Source: Pantoea sp. alder81 (GTDB taxonomy: Bacteria > Pseudomonadota > Gammaproteobacteria > Enterobacterales > Enterobacteriaceae). Taken from it: 64,000 nucleotides of DNA. The DNA is taken from positions 1 to 64,000 of the forward strand of contig NZ_JAIUDA010000011.1 of the NCBI RefSeq assembly GCF_020179835.1, in the 5' to 3' direction. Below, in pieces: positions 8,972 to 17,885 of the stretch (position 1 is the stretch's first letter; each line of letters begins with the position of its first letter). A program made the position numbers and the translations under genes. The notes under the pieces are model-generated. The model saw only the letters and a list, made by a program, of their open reading frames with translations, had not been told where the DNA came from and searched no databases.

Positions 8972-10818
8972 ATGCAAAATATATTGATGAAGAGGCCGTT
9001 CTTCGTATAGGTGAGGTCTGTGAAGTTTCAGGTCGAGCCATTACCATCATGGTCGATAAGAATAAAAATCTAAGCGATCTGTTCTTTCAGGGCAAGATAC
9101 TGCGAAATGTATCTGTTGGAAGTTTTATTGAAATCAAGAAGGGTTTCACGAGCCTTATTGCGAAGGTTGAAGCCGAAAAAATCGTTGAAGAAAAGCACCC
9201 CTCCGGTAGCGGCAGCGATGCTTGGCGGTACCGCCGATACCTTTCAGCATCACTGACGGGCTATATCAACAGAAGCAACAACTTCATCGGTGGCTCGCGT
9301 GAACTGCCGCTTATCGGTAATGAAGCTTTTATTGTCACCGAGTCTATAATTCGTACGATCCACAGCATTGCCGATGAAGACGAAGCGGTAATGAACTTTA
9401 CCCGAACGGAGCTTGAGGATATTGAGATTGCACTGCCGGTGAATGGTCTGATGAATTCGCACATTGCGATTTTCGGGAATACGGGTAGCGGGAAATCGAA
9501 TACCTTGGCGGCTCTTTACCAGGCGGGTACGTCTGAAATGAAAGCGTTGCTGGGCGAGCGTTTTTCAGAGCGTTGCCGTTTCTTACTGTTCGATTTTAAT
9601 GGGGAGTATACGGATGAACACTGCATTACACAGAACAAAACGGTCTACAATCTGAATACTCATAATGCAAGGGGGAGCAAGCTTCCACTGCCCCGTGAAG
9701 TGCTTCTGGAACATGACATGCTCTCTGTCCTCACTGATGCTACTGACAAGACGCAAAAGCCATTTTTGAAGCGAGTACTGGATTTTCAGTCAGAAGTCAT
9801 GAGTGCTGAAAATCCAGTGGAGTATATGAGAAATATGCTTAAAAAGAAAATTAAGCAGAATCTTTCCAGTGGTGACAAGGTAAAATCCGAAGCAGTTAAT
9901 GCAATGTTCGTTCCTATATTTTTAGACGATCCAGAATTATTTTCAGATCTCGAGTTTCACTCTGGTAGCTATAAGTGGAAAATTGTTGGTCATAAATATT
10001 ATTTTAATTCAGAACGCGATGTTGAGGCTGCCTATATTTACAAAAAGGCATGCGCATTTAAATTCAAAAGAGACATGATTGCTAATCTTCTGGATTTCAT
10101 GTGGCTTAAGCTTATCTATGAATTCCTCTCAAATAAATCTAATCCCGAACATGTTTCACCTGTTATTAATAGGATGAATACTAACCGTAAGGATATCGCC
10201 AAGATATTTGATACGTCAGGTAAAAAAGATTTCTGGGATGATGAGAATTTCACTGTTATTAACCTCAACATGGTTAACATAACGATGAAGAAAATGCTTC
10301 CTCTTTTGATAGCTAAATGGGCTTACAATATGAAGAAGATGTCTTCAATACCCTCAACTCTGCATCTTATTATTGATGAAGCCCATAATATACTGTCCAA
10401 CACATCTTCCAGAGAAACGGAAAGCTGGAAAGATTACAGGTTGGAAACCTTTGAAGAGATCATTAAGGAAGGTCGAAAGTTTGGTGTGTTCGTGACTATC
10501 TCAAGTCAGCGTCCTAATGATATCTCCCCCACAATCGTCTCTCAGGCGCACAACTACTTTATTCACCGGCTTATTAATCAGAATGATCTTTACGCCATAG
10601 AAAAATCTGTTTCTTACATTGATAAGCTGACCGAGGCATCCATCCCCACCCTCTCGACAGGAACGTGTATTTTCAGCGGCGTTGTTTGCCCGATGCCACT
10701 CAAACTGAGGATTGCCGAACTTCCGAAACTCCAGAAACCGCAAAGTCATACCATCAGTTTCAGCGATCTGCGTGCGGAGGAAATTGCTCCCGGTGACCCG
10801 AACGAGTCAGTTCTCTGA
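8968..10818 (+). CDS. HerA/FtsK-like ATPase partner of the SIR2 protein
   Basis: A 616-aa HerA-type hexameric ATPase. An N-terminal beta-barrel (HAS-barrel) covers about residues 1-70; the Walker A motif is FGNTGSGKSNT (about 166-176), the Walker B is HLIIDEAHNIL (about 468-478), and EEIIKEGRKFGVFVTISSQRP follows as in HerA/VirB4 proteins. HerA enzymes translocate on DNA; in this two-gene system it partners a SIR2 NADase. Its start overlaps the SIR2 stop. The pair sits alone between the replication and partition modules and has its own poorly defined promoter region. Confidence 0.88.
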   Translation: MNAKYIDEEAVLRIGEVCEVSGRAITIMVDKNKNLSDLFFQGKILRNVSVGSFIEIKKGFTSLIAKVEAEKIVEEKHPSGSGSDAWRYRRYLSASLTGYINRSNNFIGGSRELPLIGNEAFIVTESIIRTIHSIADEDEAVMNFTRTELEDIEIALPVNGLMNSHIAIFGNTGSGKSNTLAALYQAGTSEMKALLGERFSERCRFLLFDFNGEYTDEHCITQNKTVYNLNTHNARGSKLPLPREVLLEHDMLSVLTDATDKTQKPFLKRVLDFQSEVMSAENPVEYMRNMLKKKIKQNLSSGDKVKSEAVNAMFVPIFLDDPELFSDLEFHSGSYKWKIVGHKYYFNSERDVEAAYIYKKACAFKFKRDMIANLLDFMWLKLIYEFLSNKSNPEHVSPVINRMNTNRKDIAKIFDTSGKKDFWDDENFTVINLNMVNITMKKMLPLLIAKWAYNMKKMSSIPSTLHLIIDEAHNILSNTSSRETESWKDYRLETFEEIIKEGRKFGVFVTISSQRPNDISPTIVSQAHNYFIHRLINQNDLYAIEKSVSYIDKLTEASIPTLSTGTCIFSGVVCPMPLKLRIAELPKLQKPQSHTISFSDLRAEEIAPGDPNESVL

Positions 10819-11385
10819 CTCCGCCAGTTAAATCTCGCGGGAAGTTTAAGCAATTCACGAAATCATTGAAATTCAGTTCGTTGCCTGCCTGTGCAGGTCC
10901 AGAGTCGGATACACGATGTCGGCCTGCTGGCTATTGAGACAAGCCAACATGATAAAATTCGGTCAGGATCTTGTTGTGCCTTCATCCTGAATCCCCCTGC
11001 CATCTGCAACAGAACCCGCCATGTGAAGTCCGCTGAGCAATTCCGCTTATATCTTCGAGCAGAGCTGCTAGCTCCACGCTCACCGGTTCTGGGTTAGAGG
11101 CTCTGATTCATCCCATTACCTTGGTTTGATATCGCGTCTCTGTGTAAATTCTGAATAAGTTTCTGTCCTCTAGCCATGCAGAATTCACATAGCGCTGCCA
11201 GACAATTAAGCTCTTTTATGTTTTTGTATCCTCTGTTCGCACTTCACGCGGCAAGACAGGAGTATCGCAGGTTTTCTTCAAACGATTTTCTCAGTTCGCA
11301 TGCAAACATTTATAACAACTTAACATCATTCCCAAGCCCTTAAATCGGATTGCGGTATCAGCATCATCTCCACACCAACAGCATA
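10819..11385. other. Gap between SIR2-HerA and sopA without a recognised gene
   Basis: About 570 bp with only short, uncharacteristic open frames (the longest plus-strand one, about 10891-11097, has no ribosome site or recognisable protein). No terminator of clear quality was seen after the HerA gene. Confidence 0.5.
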
Positions 11386-11480
11386 CATACTTTGCACTAA
11401 TCCACTACATTTGCAAATTTGGTGTTGCTTTGCATCAATTATCAAGATTTAATGAAAGGATGCAAAGTTGATAATGGAGA
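11386..11480 (+). promoter_or_regulatory. sop promoter-operator with CTTTGC motifs
   Basis: CTTTGC occurs near 11391 and 11431 on the plus strand and once on the minus strand as GCAAAG (11462-11467); a related ATTTGCAAAT lies near 11409. In F, SopA represses its own operon by binding CTTTGC repeats at the promoter, so this is the likely operator. TTATCAA and TTGATAA also form an inverted pair around the same segment. Confidence 0.7.
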
Positions 11481-12653
11481 GTGTTCGTGGGATTAATGAA
11501 TACGCTGGATCAGTGTATCGCCGCAGGTCACGAGATGACCAAAGCTATTGCGGTGGCTCAGTTTAATGATGACAGTCCGGAGGCTCGAAAAATAACCCGC
11601 AGATGGCGGGTTGGTGAAGCGGCCGATCTTATTGGCGTTTCGCCGCAGGCTATTCGTGATGCGGAGAAAGTCGGGCGACTCCCCTACCCCGATCTGGAGA
11701 TGCGCGGGCGTGTGGAACAGCGCGTGGGCTATACCATAGAGCAGATCAATCACATGAGGGATGTTTTCGGGACCCGGTTGCGCCGGCCCGATGAAAGTAT
11801 CCCTCCCGTGATTGGCGTGGCTGCTCATAAAGGCGGCGTTTACAAAACTTCTGTGTCAGTTCACCTGGCGCAGGATCTGGCGCTAAAAGGTCTTCGCGTA
11901 CTGCTTGTTGAAGGGAACGATCCGCAGGGTACCGCCTCTATGTACCACGGATGGGTGCCGGACCTGCACATTCACGCTGACGATACGCTGCTGCCCTTCT
12001 ACCTCGGCGAACGCGATGATGCCTTTTATGCCATCAGGCCTACCTGTTGGCCTGGGCTTGATATCATCCCTTCCTGCCTGGCACTACACCGTATTGAAAC
12101 CGAGCTTATGGGGCGATATGACGAGGGCAAGCTGCCAACCGAGCCTCACATGATGCTCAGGCTGGCTATTGAATCTGTTGCCCAGGATTACGACGTAGTG
12201 GTCATCGACAGTGCACCAAATTTGGGTATTGGTACCATTAACGTGGTGTGTGCAGCGGACGTACTGATCGTGCCTACACCGGCTGAGTTGTTTGACTACA
12301 CCTCTGCGCTTCAGTTCTTCGATATGCTCCGCGATCTCTTGAAGAACGTAGATCTTCAAGGGTTTGAGCCTGATGTCCGTATTCTGCTGACCAAGTACAG
12401 TAACAACAACGGCTCACAATCACCGTGGATGGAAGAGCAAATACGCGATGCTTGGGGCGGAATGGTACTCAAGAATGTCGTCCGCGAAACCGATGAGGTT
12501 GGTAAAGGCCAGATCAGGATGCGCACCGTGTTCGAACAAGCCATCGATCAGCGCTCCTCTACCGGTGCCTGGCGCAATGCGCTGGCCATATGGGAGCCTG
12601 TATGCAATGAAATCTTTGACCGCCTGATTAAACCGCGCTGGGAGATCCGCTGA
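11481..12653 (+). CDS. sopA: SopA partition ATPase (ParA family, type Ia)
   Basis: A 390-aa ParA-type Walker ATPase very close to SopA of F over its whole length. An N-terminal helix-turn-helix (WRVGEAADLIGVSPQAIRDA, about residues 34-53) binds the operator; the deviant Walker A is KGGVYKTS (about 115-122), the A' and B segments follow (VLLVEGNDPQGTAS; VVVIDSAPN). It polymerises/forms gradients on the nucleoid to move SopB-bound plasmids and represses its own operon. The start is uncertain: GTG 11481 gives the F-like beginning but is only one base from GGAG; GTG 11487 and ATG 11496 are alternatives. It overlaps sopB at 12653. Confidence 0.95.
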   Translation: MFVGLMNTLDQCIAAGHEMTKAIAVAQFNDDSPEARKITRRWRVGEAADLIGVSPQAIRDAEKVGRLPYPDLEMRGRVEQRVGYTIEQINHMRDVFGTRLRRPDESIPPVIGVAAHKGGVYKTSVSVHLAQDLALKGLRVLLVEGNDPQGTASMYHGWVPDLHIHADDTLLPFYLGERDDAFYAIRPTCWPGLDIIPSCLALHRIETELMGRYDEGKLPTEPHMMLRLAIESVAQDYDVVVIDSAPNLGIGTINVVCAADVLIVPTPAELFDYTSALQFFDMLRDLLKNVDLQGFEPDVRILLTKYSNNNGSQSPWMEEQIRDAWGGMVLKNVVRETDEVGKGQIRMRTVFEQAIDQRSSTGAWRNALAIWEPVCNEIFDRLIKPRWEIR

Positions 12654-13609
12654 TGAAACGTGCACCCATTATTCCCAAATCTTCGCCCTCCTCTTCTGCT
12701 GGCGCTCAGTCCTCTGCACCCGCTGCACCGATGGTTGATTCTCTGATCGCTCGCGTCGGCGGAATGACCAAAGGAAATTCTATTGTGTTGCCCGTTTGCG
12801 GACGGGATGTAAAGTTCACGCTGGAAACTGTACCAGCGGGTCAGGTAGAAAAGTCCACTCACGTCTGGGGGGGTAATGAGCGGGTACAAGAGTTTCTGAC
12901 AGAAGACGCCCTTGATGATCTCATCCCCTCTTTCCTGCTGAACGGGCAGCAAAACCCGGCCTTTGGTCGCCAGGTTAACGGTGGGATTGAAGTTGCTGAT
13001 GGCAGCCGCAGGCGTATGACCGCTATCCTGACTTCTTCGGAGTATCGCGTGCTGCTTGGCGATCTGGACGATGAACAGATGGATTCGTTGTGTAAGCTCG
13101 GAAATGACTACCGACCTACCAGTGCTTACGAACGAGGCAAGCGCTACGCGATGAGGCTGGAGAGAGAGTTTGCAAACAATATTTCAGCTCTCGCTGATGC
13201 TGAAGGCATTTCTCGTAAAATCATTACGCGCTGCCTGAACACGGCCAGACTACCCACTGACGTCATCTCCCTCTTCTCGCATCCTGGAGAACTTTCGGCA
13301 AGAGCCGGTGAACAGTTATTTAAAGCATTTGAAGGTAAAGAGTCATTGCTGGCTGATCAAACTCAAACCCTTATTGCAGGTCGTAAAAACGGTCTGCTTT
13401 ATGAATCAGATGAAATCATTCAGGAACTGAATGCGGGGCTAACTAAAGGCACCCTTGTGGTGCGGGAGCCTGCAATCAAGAAGGATTTTGCTCCGGGGGC
13501 GACTGCGCAGTACAAAGGCAATAAAGTGTTGTTCAGTCTGGACAGAACCAGAGTTCCCGAGTCTCTTATTGCACAGTTTGAAGAACTGCTCACAAGGCTC
13601 CAGCATTAA
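12653..13609 (+). CDS. sopB: SopB centromere-binding protein (ParB family)
   Basis: A 318-aa ParB-family protein homologous to F SopB. The N-terminal region binds SopA; the ParB/Srx-like CTP-binding segment includes NPAFGRQVNGGIEVADGSRRR (note the G-x-x-RRR at about residue 118-123); the helix-turn-helix is around 185-215 (ISALADAEGISRKIITRCLN), and the C-terminus dimerises. It binds the TGGGACC..GGTCCCA sites that begin 10 bp after its stop and spreads to form the partition complex. It overlaps sopA by one base and is co-transcribed with it. Confidence 0.93.
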   Translation: MKRAPIIPKSSPSSSAGAQSSAPAAPMVDSLIARVGGMTKGNSIVLPVCGRDVKFTLETVPAGQVEKSTHVWGGNERVQEFLTEDALDDLIPSFLLNGQQNPAFGRQVNGGIEVADGSRRRMTAILTSSEYRVLLGDLDDEQMDSLCKLGNDYRPTSAYERGKRYAMRLEREFANNISALADAEGISRKIITRCLNTARLPTDVISLFSHPGELSARAGEQLFKAFEGKESLLADQTQTLIAGRKNGLLYESDEIIQELNAGLTKGTLVVREPAIKKDFAPGATAQYKGNKVLFSLDRTRVPESLIAQFEELLTRLQH

Positions 13610-13618
13610 ACATTGTCT

Positions 13619-14256
13619 TGGGACCGTGGTCCCAGATAGAAGACCTAGTTCTCCGCGTTTAAATGTAACAGTACAAATCATTTCACAAAGTCCTTGCTCT
13701 GTAACATGCCGATGTAACAGCCTGACAGCTGGGACCATGGTCCCAGCTGTCAGATATCCTTTTCTGTGTACGCCCCGGGCTTTGCAAGATTCATATCCTT
13801 AATATGCAGCAACTAACTCAATGGCCGTTGGGACCGTGGTCCCACCAATGAGATCCCTCGAAGCTGCGTGCTCATATTTTTTCCGCTTGATGCCTCAGTC
13901 AGTAACGACATTATTTGGTCTTAGTCCAAGTGGGACCGTGGTTCTAACGTATCTCGGTTAGGAAGCGAACCTGAGTTTTTTGGTACCACGGCCGTTGCTC
14001 TCGCCATATCATTGATAGCTTAAAATCATGATAAATTTGACCCTTGCTGGGACCACGGTCCCAGCAGCCTTTACTGATTCAGATGGAATATCTTGCTGGG
14101 TTATTTACTTACTCACACAGTAACTGGCAATTGGGACCATTGTCCCAATTGTTGATGAACCACTAGCGAGAATTATTTTTCCGTGAAGGCTAGGCTGGGA
14201 CCACGGTCCCAGTACACTCAAAAAAATTGATATTTTCTGTTGGGACCGTGGTCCCA
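13619..14256. repeat. sopC-like centromere: dispersed SopB-binding palindromes
   Basis: The 16-bp core TGGGACCRYGGTCCCA or a close variant occurs at 13619, 13730, 13829, 14048, 14132 (ATTG centre), 14196 and 14241; degenerate forms are at 13931 and about 13980. F sopC has twelve copies in 43-bp tandem repeats; here spacing falls from about 110 bp to 45 bp and the DNA between copies is unrelated. The copy at 13730 lies in a perfect 32-bp palindrome (13722-13753), and others have extended arms with different flanking bases. Confidence 0.92.
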
Positions 14257-14619
14257 ACTCACTGGTCATAAGGTCGGAAATATTAAGCTTTTGATTGGTA
14301 CTTCAACAGGTACTTATCCCCATTGAACATAGCTGCGTCAGGATGTGACTGTTTAACATGCACACACTAAATATATGGTCACGCTATGTTAATCCAGTGA
14401 GCACTCCTGCAGCAGGCCGATACACCATTTAACTGCGAGCATCCCACTAAAGTCTTTAAGAGAATGGCATGTTAGAATGCCGGAAAACAGCAAACACCCC
14501 TAAGGAAGTACATTACTGCAAGGGTATTTATTCAATACAGATCATATCCTTCGTACTTAGACGGTGGTTAAGGTGAAGTTGAAAACCTCCTTGAGTCGAA
14601 GTCAACGGAACCACTTTTC
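14257..14619. other. Gap between sopC and the umuC remnant
   Basis: About 360 bp with no recognisable gene, repeat or additional SopB site. Confidence 0.4.
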
Positions 14620-15662
14620 CTACAACACGCGCGCAACAGGAATATCTGCCCAGCGTGTTGTCCATGCGGGGCTGAGCATTTCACGCTTCATCTTCCATTC
14701 GGTATTAATGCCTTGACCCGCAAACCAGAGATTTCCCAGCCCGGACTGATTGATGCCGTCTAGTACCTTCATCAACTGTGCGCTGTTGGGGCGGGGGGCG
14801 TTCTCATCGAACAGGTTCAACTGGCTGACGCCGTTGGGTGTAAAGTCATCAAGCATAATGCCGGCTTTCATATAACGGCGGCCTTCCAGCCAGATGCGGT
14901 CCAGCGAGCGCATCGCCACAGCAATCACATCGCGGGTATCCTGAGTAGGAAAACTGAGGTTTTCACCGGCGCTGTTGCCATAAAACACCTCACCTTGAGC
15001 GTGAGGGGAAGTGCGAATAAATATCCCCACGCGCCGGCAGAACTGCCGTTCTCCCCGAAGCTTTTCTGATGCGCGTGTTGCGTACTGACAGAGTGCCTGC
15101 TGCATGGCCACTTTTGATGTAATGCGTTCGCCGAAGGATCGCGAACAGACAATCTGCTGCTTGGCGGGCGTAAACTCTTCCAGTGGGATGCAGGATTCAC
15201 CATTAAGTTCGCGCACGGTACGCTCAAGCACCACGCTGAAATTTTTGCGAATGAGAGCAGGGTGCGCCCGCGACAGTTGCAGGGCGTTTTCGATGCCCAT
15301 GATATTCAGCTTCTTAGCAATGCGCCTACCAACGCCCCAGATCTCCTCGACCGGCTGGTTTTGCAGGAGGGTGGCTGTACGTTTGGGATTCCCCGGTGTC
15401 AGTGCCAGCACTCCCCGGAACTGCTTCCACTCTTTACTGGCCCATTGAGCGCTTTTGGCCAGGGTTTTGGTGTGCCCCATGCCTACGCCGACAGTTAGAC
15501 CGGTTGTGGCCAGCACGTGCGCACGCAGGCGCCGCCCGAAGTGTTCGAAGTCCTCACACCCATCGATGCCGGTTAAATCCAGGAACATTTCGTCAATGGA
15601 GTACTGCTCTACCTTCGGCGTCATCTCCTCAAGCGCCGTCATGACCCTCTGCGAAAGACTAT
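14620..15662 (-). pseudogene. umuC: UmuC-like Y-family DNA polymerase, 5'-truncated
   Basis: The remnant encodes about 347 C-terminal residues of a UmuC/ImpB/RumB-type translesion polymerase. It begins at SLSQRVMTALEEMTPKVEQY and keeps the palm SIDEMFLDLTG with the catalytic Asp-Glu, the thumb helix-hairpin-helix (PVEEIWGVGRRIAKKL) and the little-finger domain. Complete homologues (about 420 aa) start with ADVNSFYASCE, which contributes the third metal ligand; this part is absent and the sequence upstream of 15662 is unrelated. The first available Met is at 15642. No umuD partner is present. The breakpoint marks the edge of the arsenic/recombinase block. Confidence 0.85.
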
Positions 15663-15987
15663 GGTTTATGTGGAATGGAAATTCTAGCGAAACTTAGCTG
15701 CATAACTGTGTGTGATATGACGTTCTAATGCAGCTTTAACATGCTTATCTGGTGCAGTGAACATACAGAAGTTAGAAGGGGAAAGATAAGGGCGCTTGTA
15801 CGATAAAATGCAGAAGTGTCGAACCAGATATTTAAAATTGATGACCAACGGATAATTTCTTAAACGGCGCATTAAGTAATAATGGAACTCATTATCATCT
15901 TGTTTTATATGAAATTATGAATGAGCTAAGGTTGTTTTAATCTTGAAGGAAAAAAATAGCTTTAATTCCTTTGCTCATGGTGAAATC
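15663..15987. other. Junction between umuC remnant and cytochrome b561-like gene
   Basis: An AT-rich stretch of about 325 bp. It probably holds the promoter for the downstream gene; a 62-codon minus-strand frame at 15684-15872 has no ribosome site and no recognisable product. Confidence 0.4.
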
Positions 15988-16545
15988 ATGAAAAACAAAA
16001 TTTTGGCATTACTCCCGCATGACTATGCGCCCTTTTTTCGGGCTCTTCACATTTCTGTAGCTCTGCTGATTCTGTCCCAGATTGTCAATTCCAACCTGAC
16101 TGAACGTGAGGCGCTGAGTGAGCACAGCTTTGTCTCACTGGTCACCTGGTTACATATCATTTCTGGTTTTATGTTGATTTTACTCGGCATAACTCTGCTG
16201 GTATGGATGCTGACGCAACGCGGTTTCAGATGGTACTTTGCCTGGGTGACTTTAGATTTAAGCGGTATTAAAACCGATCTGTTACAGCTGGCCCGGTTGA
16301 AACTGCCCGAAGCCGGCAAAGGGGGGATCGCTGCGACAATTCAGGGCCTTGGTGTTATCTCTCTGCTTCTGGTTGCTGTCTCTGGCGGCATGTGGTTCAT
16401 GGCCAATAGTCTACTGGGGTTGCCCGTAGAGACTGCCAGATACTATCTCCACTGGCACAAATTTCTGACAACGTTTATTGAAATTTTTTTTTACGCACAC
16501 GGAGCCATGGGACTTTTACATATGCTTCTCAGTTGGGAGGATTAA
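15988..16545 (+). CDS. Cytochrome b561-like membrane protein
   Basis: A 185-aa integral membrane protein with four predicted helices (about residues 18-34, 49-70, 119-141 and 157-182). Histidines suited to bind haem lie in the helices: RALHISVAL, TWLHIISGF, YYLHWHKFLTTF and FYAHGAMGLLHMLLSW. This is the pattern of di-haem cytochrome b561/NapC-partner proteins that move electrons across the inner membrane. ATG 15988 was chosen; an in-frame TTG at 15943 lacks a ribosome site. The VIT-family gene follows after 121 bp in the same direction. The substrate is not known. Confidence 0.7.
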   Translation: MKNKILALLPHDYAPFFRALHISVALLILSQIVNSNLTEREALSEHSFVSLVTWLHIISGFMLILLGITLLVWMLTQRGFRWYFAWVTLDLSGIKTDLLQLARLKLPEAGKGGIAATIQGLGVISLLLVAVSGGMWFMANSLLGLPVETARYYLHWHKFLTTFIEIFFYAHGAMGLLHMLLSWED

Positions 16546-16666
16546 TTCAAGCCTTCTTGTTGTCAACCTGACTTTTTATCATTACACATCAGATGATTAA
16601 CGTTACTGAGGAATACAGATAAAGTGTTGAATTCCTGTCAGTGTAAACCTTTATGAAGAGCCAATC

Positions 16667-17356
16667 ATGGGCCATGATGAATCTCATAAGATTTCCCGTT
16701 CCAGTGTTCTCCGTGCTGCTGTTATGGGGGCTAACGACGGTATTGTATCGACTGCCAGCATTCTGACTGGCGTTGCTGCGGGCGGTGGCAGCCACAATAG
16801 TATTTTACTGGCTGGTATTGCAGGTGTCGTGGCCGGTGCGATGTCAATGGCTACAGGTGAGTATGTTTCAGTTTCGTCCCAGGCCGATACCGAAAGGGCT
16901 GCGCTTGCTGAGGAGCAGAGGGAACTGGATCAAAACTTCACGGGTGAAATGCAAGAACTCACGGCCATTTATGTTCACCGGGGTCTCAATCCGGATCTTG
17001 CCCGGCAGGTAGCGGTGGCATTGATGAAACACGATGCGCTCAATGCCCATGCCCGCGATGAACTTGGAATAACTGAATTCAGCACCGCCAGACCTTTAAT
17101 GGCGGTATTGTTTTCTGCGGGAAGTTTTATGGTCGGCGCGTTTTTGCCACTGAGTTCCGTCATGCTTATTTCTGGACCAGTGAGCATTATGCGTATTGTC
17201 ATTACAGCAATGCTTTCTCTTGTATTGCTGGGAGCCCTGTCTGCGAAAGCGGGTGGGGCACCTGTTTTTCGCAGTGTGATCCGTGTGAGTTTCTGGAGCA
17301 GCCTGGCGATGGCTGCATCTGGTTTAACAGGGAGTCTGTTCAGCCATTTTACATGA
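16667..17356 (+). CDS. VIT1/CCC1-family (nodulin-21-like) metal transporter
   Basis: A 229-aa member of the VIT/CCC1 family, which moves Fe2+ or Mn2+ across membranes. The signature RAAVMGANDGIVSTASILTGVAAG is in residues 16-39 and GAMSMATGEYVSVSSQ at about 57-72; the cytoplasmic metal-binding loop follows (Glu-rich ERAALAEEQRELD), and three C-terminal membrane helices finish the protein (about 145-225). The length is standard. The start has only a weak ribosome site (GAGCC). With the cytochrome b561-like gene and the ars operon it forms a metal/stress-related cargo block. Confidence 0.85.
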   Translation: MGHDESHKISRSSVLRAAVMGANDGIVSTASILTGVAAGGGSHNSILLAGIAGVVAGAMSMATGEYVSVSSQADTERAALAEEQRELDQNFTGEMQELTAIYVHRGLNPDLARQVAVALMKHDALNAHARDELGITEFSTARPLMAVLFSAGSFMVGAFLPLSSVMLISGPVSIMRIVITAMLSLVLLGALSAKAGGAPVFRSVIRVSFWSSLAMAASGLTGSLFSHFT

Positions 17357-17409
17357 GGATGACAGCTTCAGCGGAAACTAAACGTTGTCATGGAAGACGA
17401 CAGTGTCTG

Positions 17410-17838
17410 TCATTTAATCAAACGACCGCCCAACGTATCGATTATCACTTCACCATCCTCTTTTGTGAACGGGCCCTGTTGCGGATCTGGCAGGATGTCC
17501 AGGACTACCTCTGAAGGGCGGCAAAGCTTCGTTCCCAGCGGCGTGACCACTATCGGGCGATTAATCAGGATCGGGTGAGCCAGCATGGCGTCCAGCAGCT
17601 GTTCATCAGAGAAACTGTCGCTGGTGAGGCCCAGCTGTTCATACGGGTCAGTATTTTTACGCAGCAGCGCCCGTACGCCGGTACCCATCGCTGCAATCAG
17701 CGCCTCAAGCTTTTCACGCGTCGGCGGGGTTTCAAGGTAATGGATCACGACGGGTTCTGCGCCGCTGTTGCGGATCAGCGCCAGCGTATTACGCGAAGTG
17801 CCGCAGGCGGGATTGTGATAAATGGTGATGTCAGACAT
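17410..17838 (-). CDS. arsC: Arsenate reductase ArsC (glutaredoxin-linked)
   Basis: A 142-aa arsenate reductase that converts arsenate to arsenite for export by ArsB. Residues 1-15 hold HNPACGTSRNT with the catalytic Cys (about residue 12); the Arg residues that bind the oxyanion are in RALLRKNTDPY (about 60) and LINRPIVV (about 94). The length matches enteric ArsC (about 141). Start at 17838 (ATG, AGGTTTTACC upstream); an open frame continues upstream but lies inside arsB in another frame. It is the last gene of the arsRBC operon, 47 bp after arsB. Confidence 0.95.
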   Translation of the reverse strand: MSDITIYHNPACGTSRNTLALIRNSGAEPVVIHYLETPPTREKLEALIAAMGTGVRALLRKNTDPYEQLGLTSDSFSDEQLLDAMLAHPILINRPIVVTPLGTKLCRPSEVVLDILPDPQQGPFTKEDGEVIIDTLGGRLIK

Positions 17839-17885
17839 GGTAAAACCTCGTGTAAGGGGGCCGCATGCGCCGCCCCGGATTATCG

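Noticed and set aside
13619..14256. CRISPR array
   Set aside because: The repeats are short SopB palindromes at irregular spacing; no constant repeat-spacer units and no cas genes.
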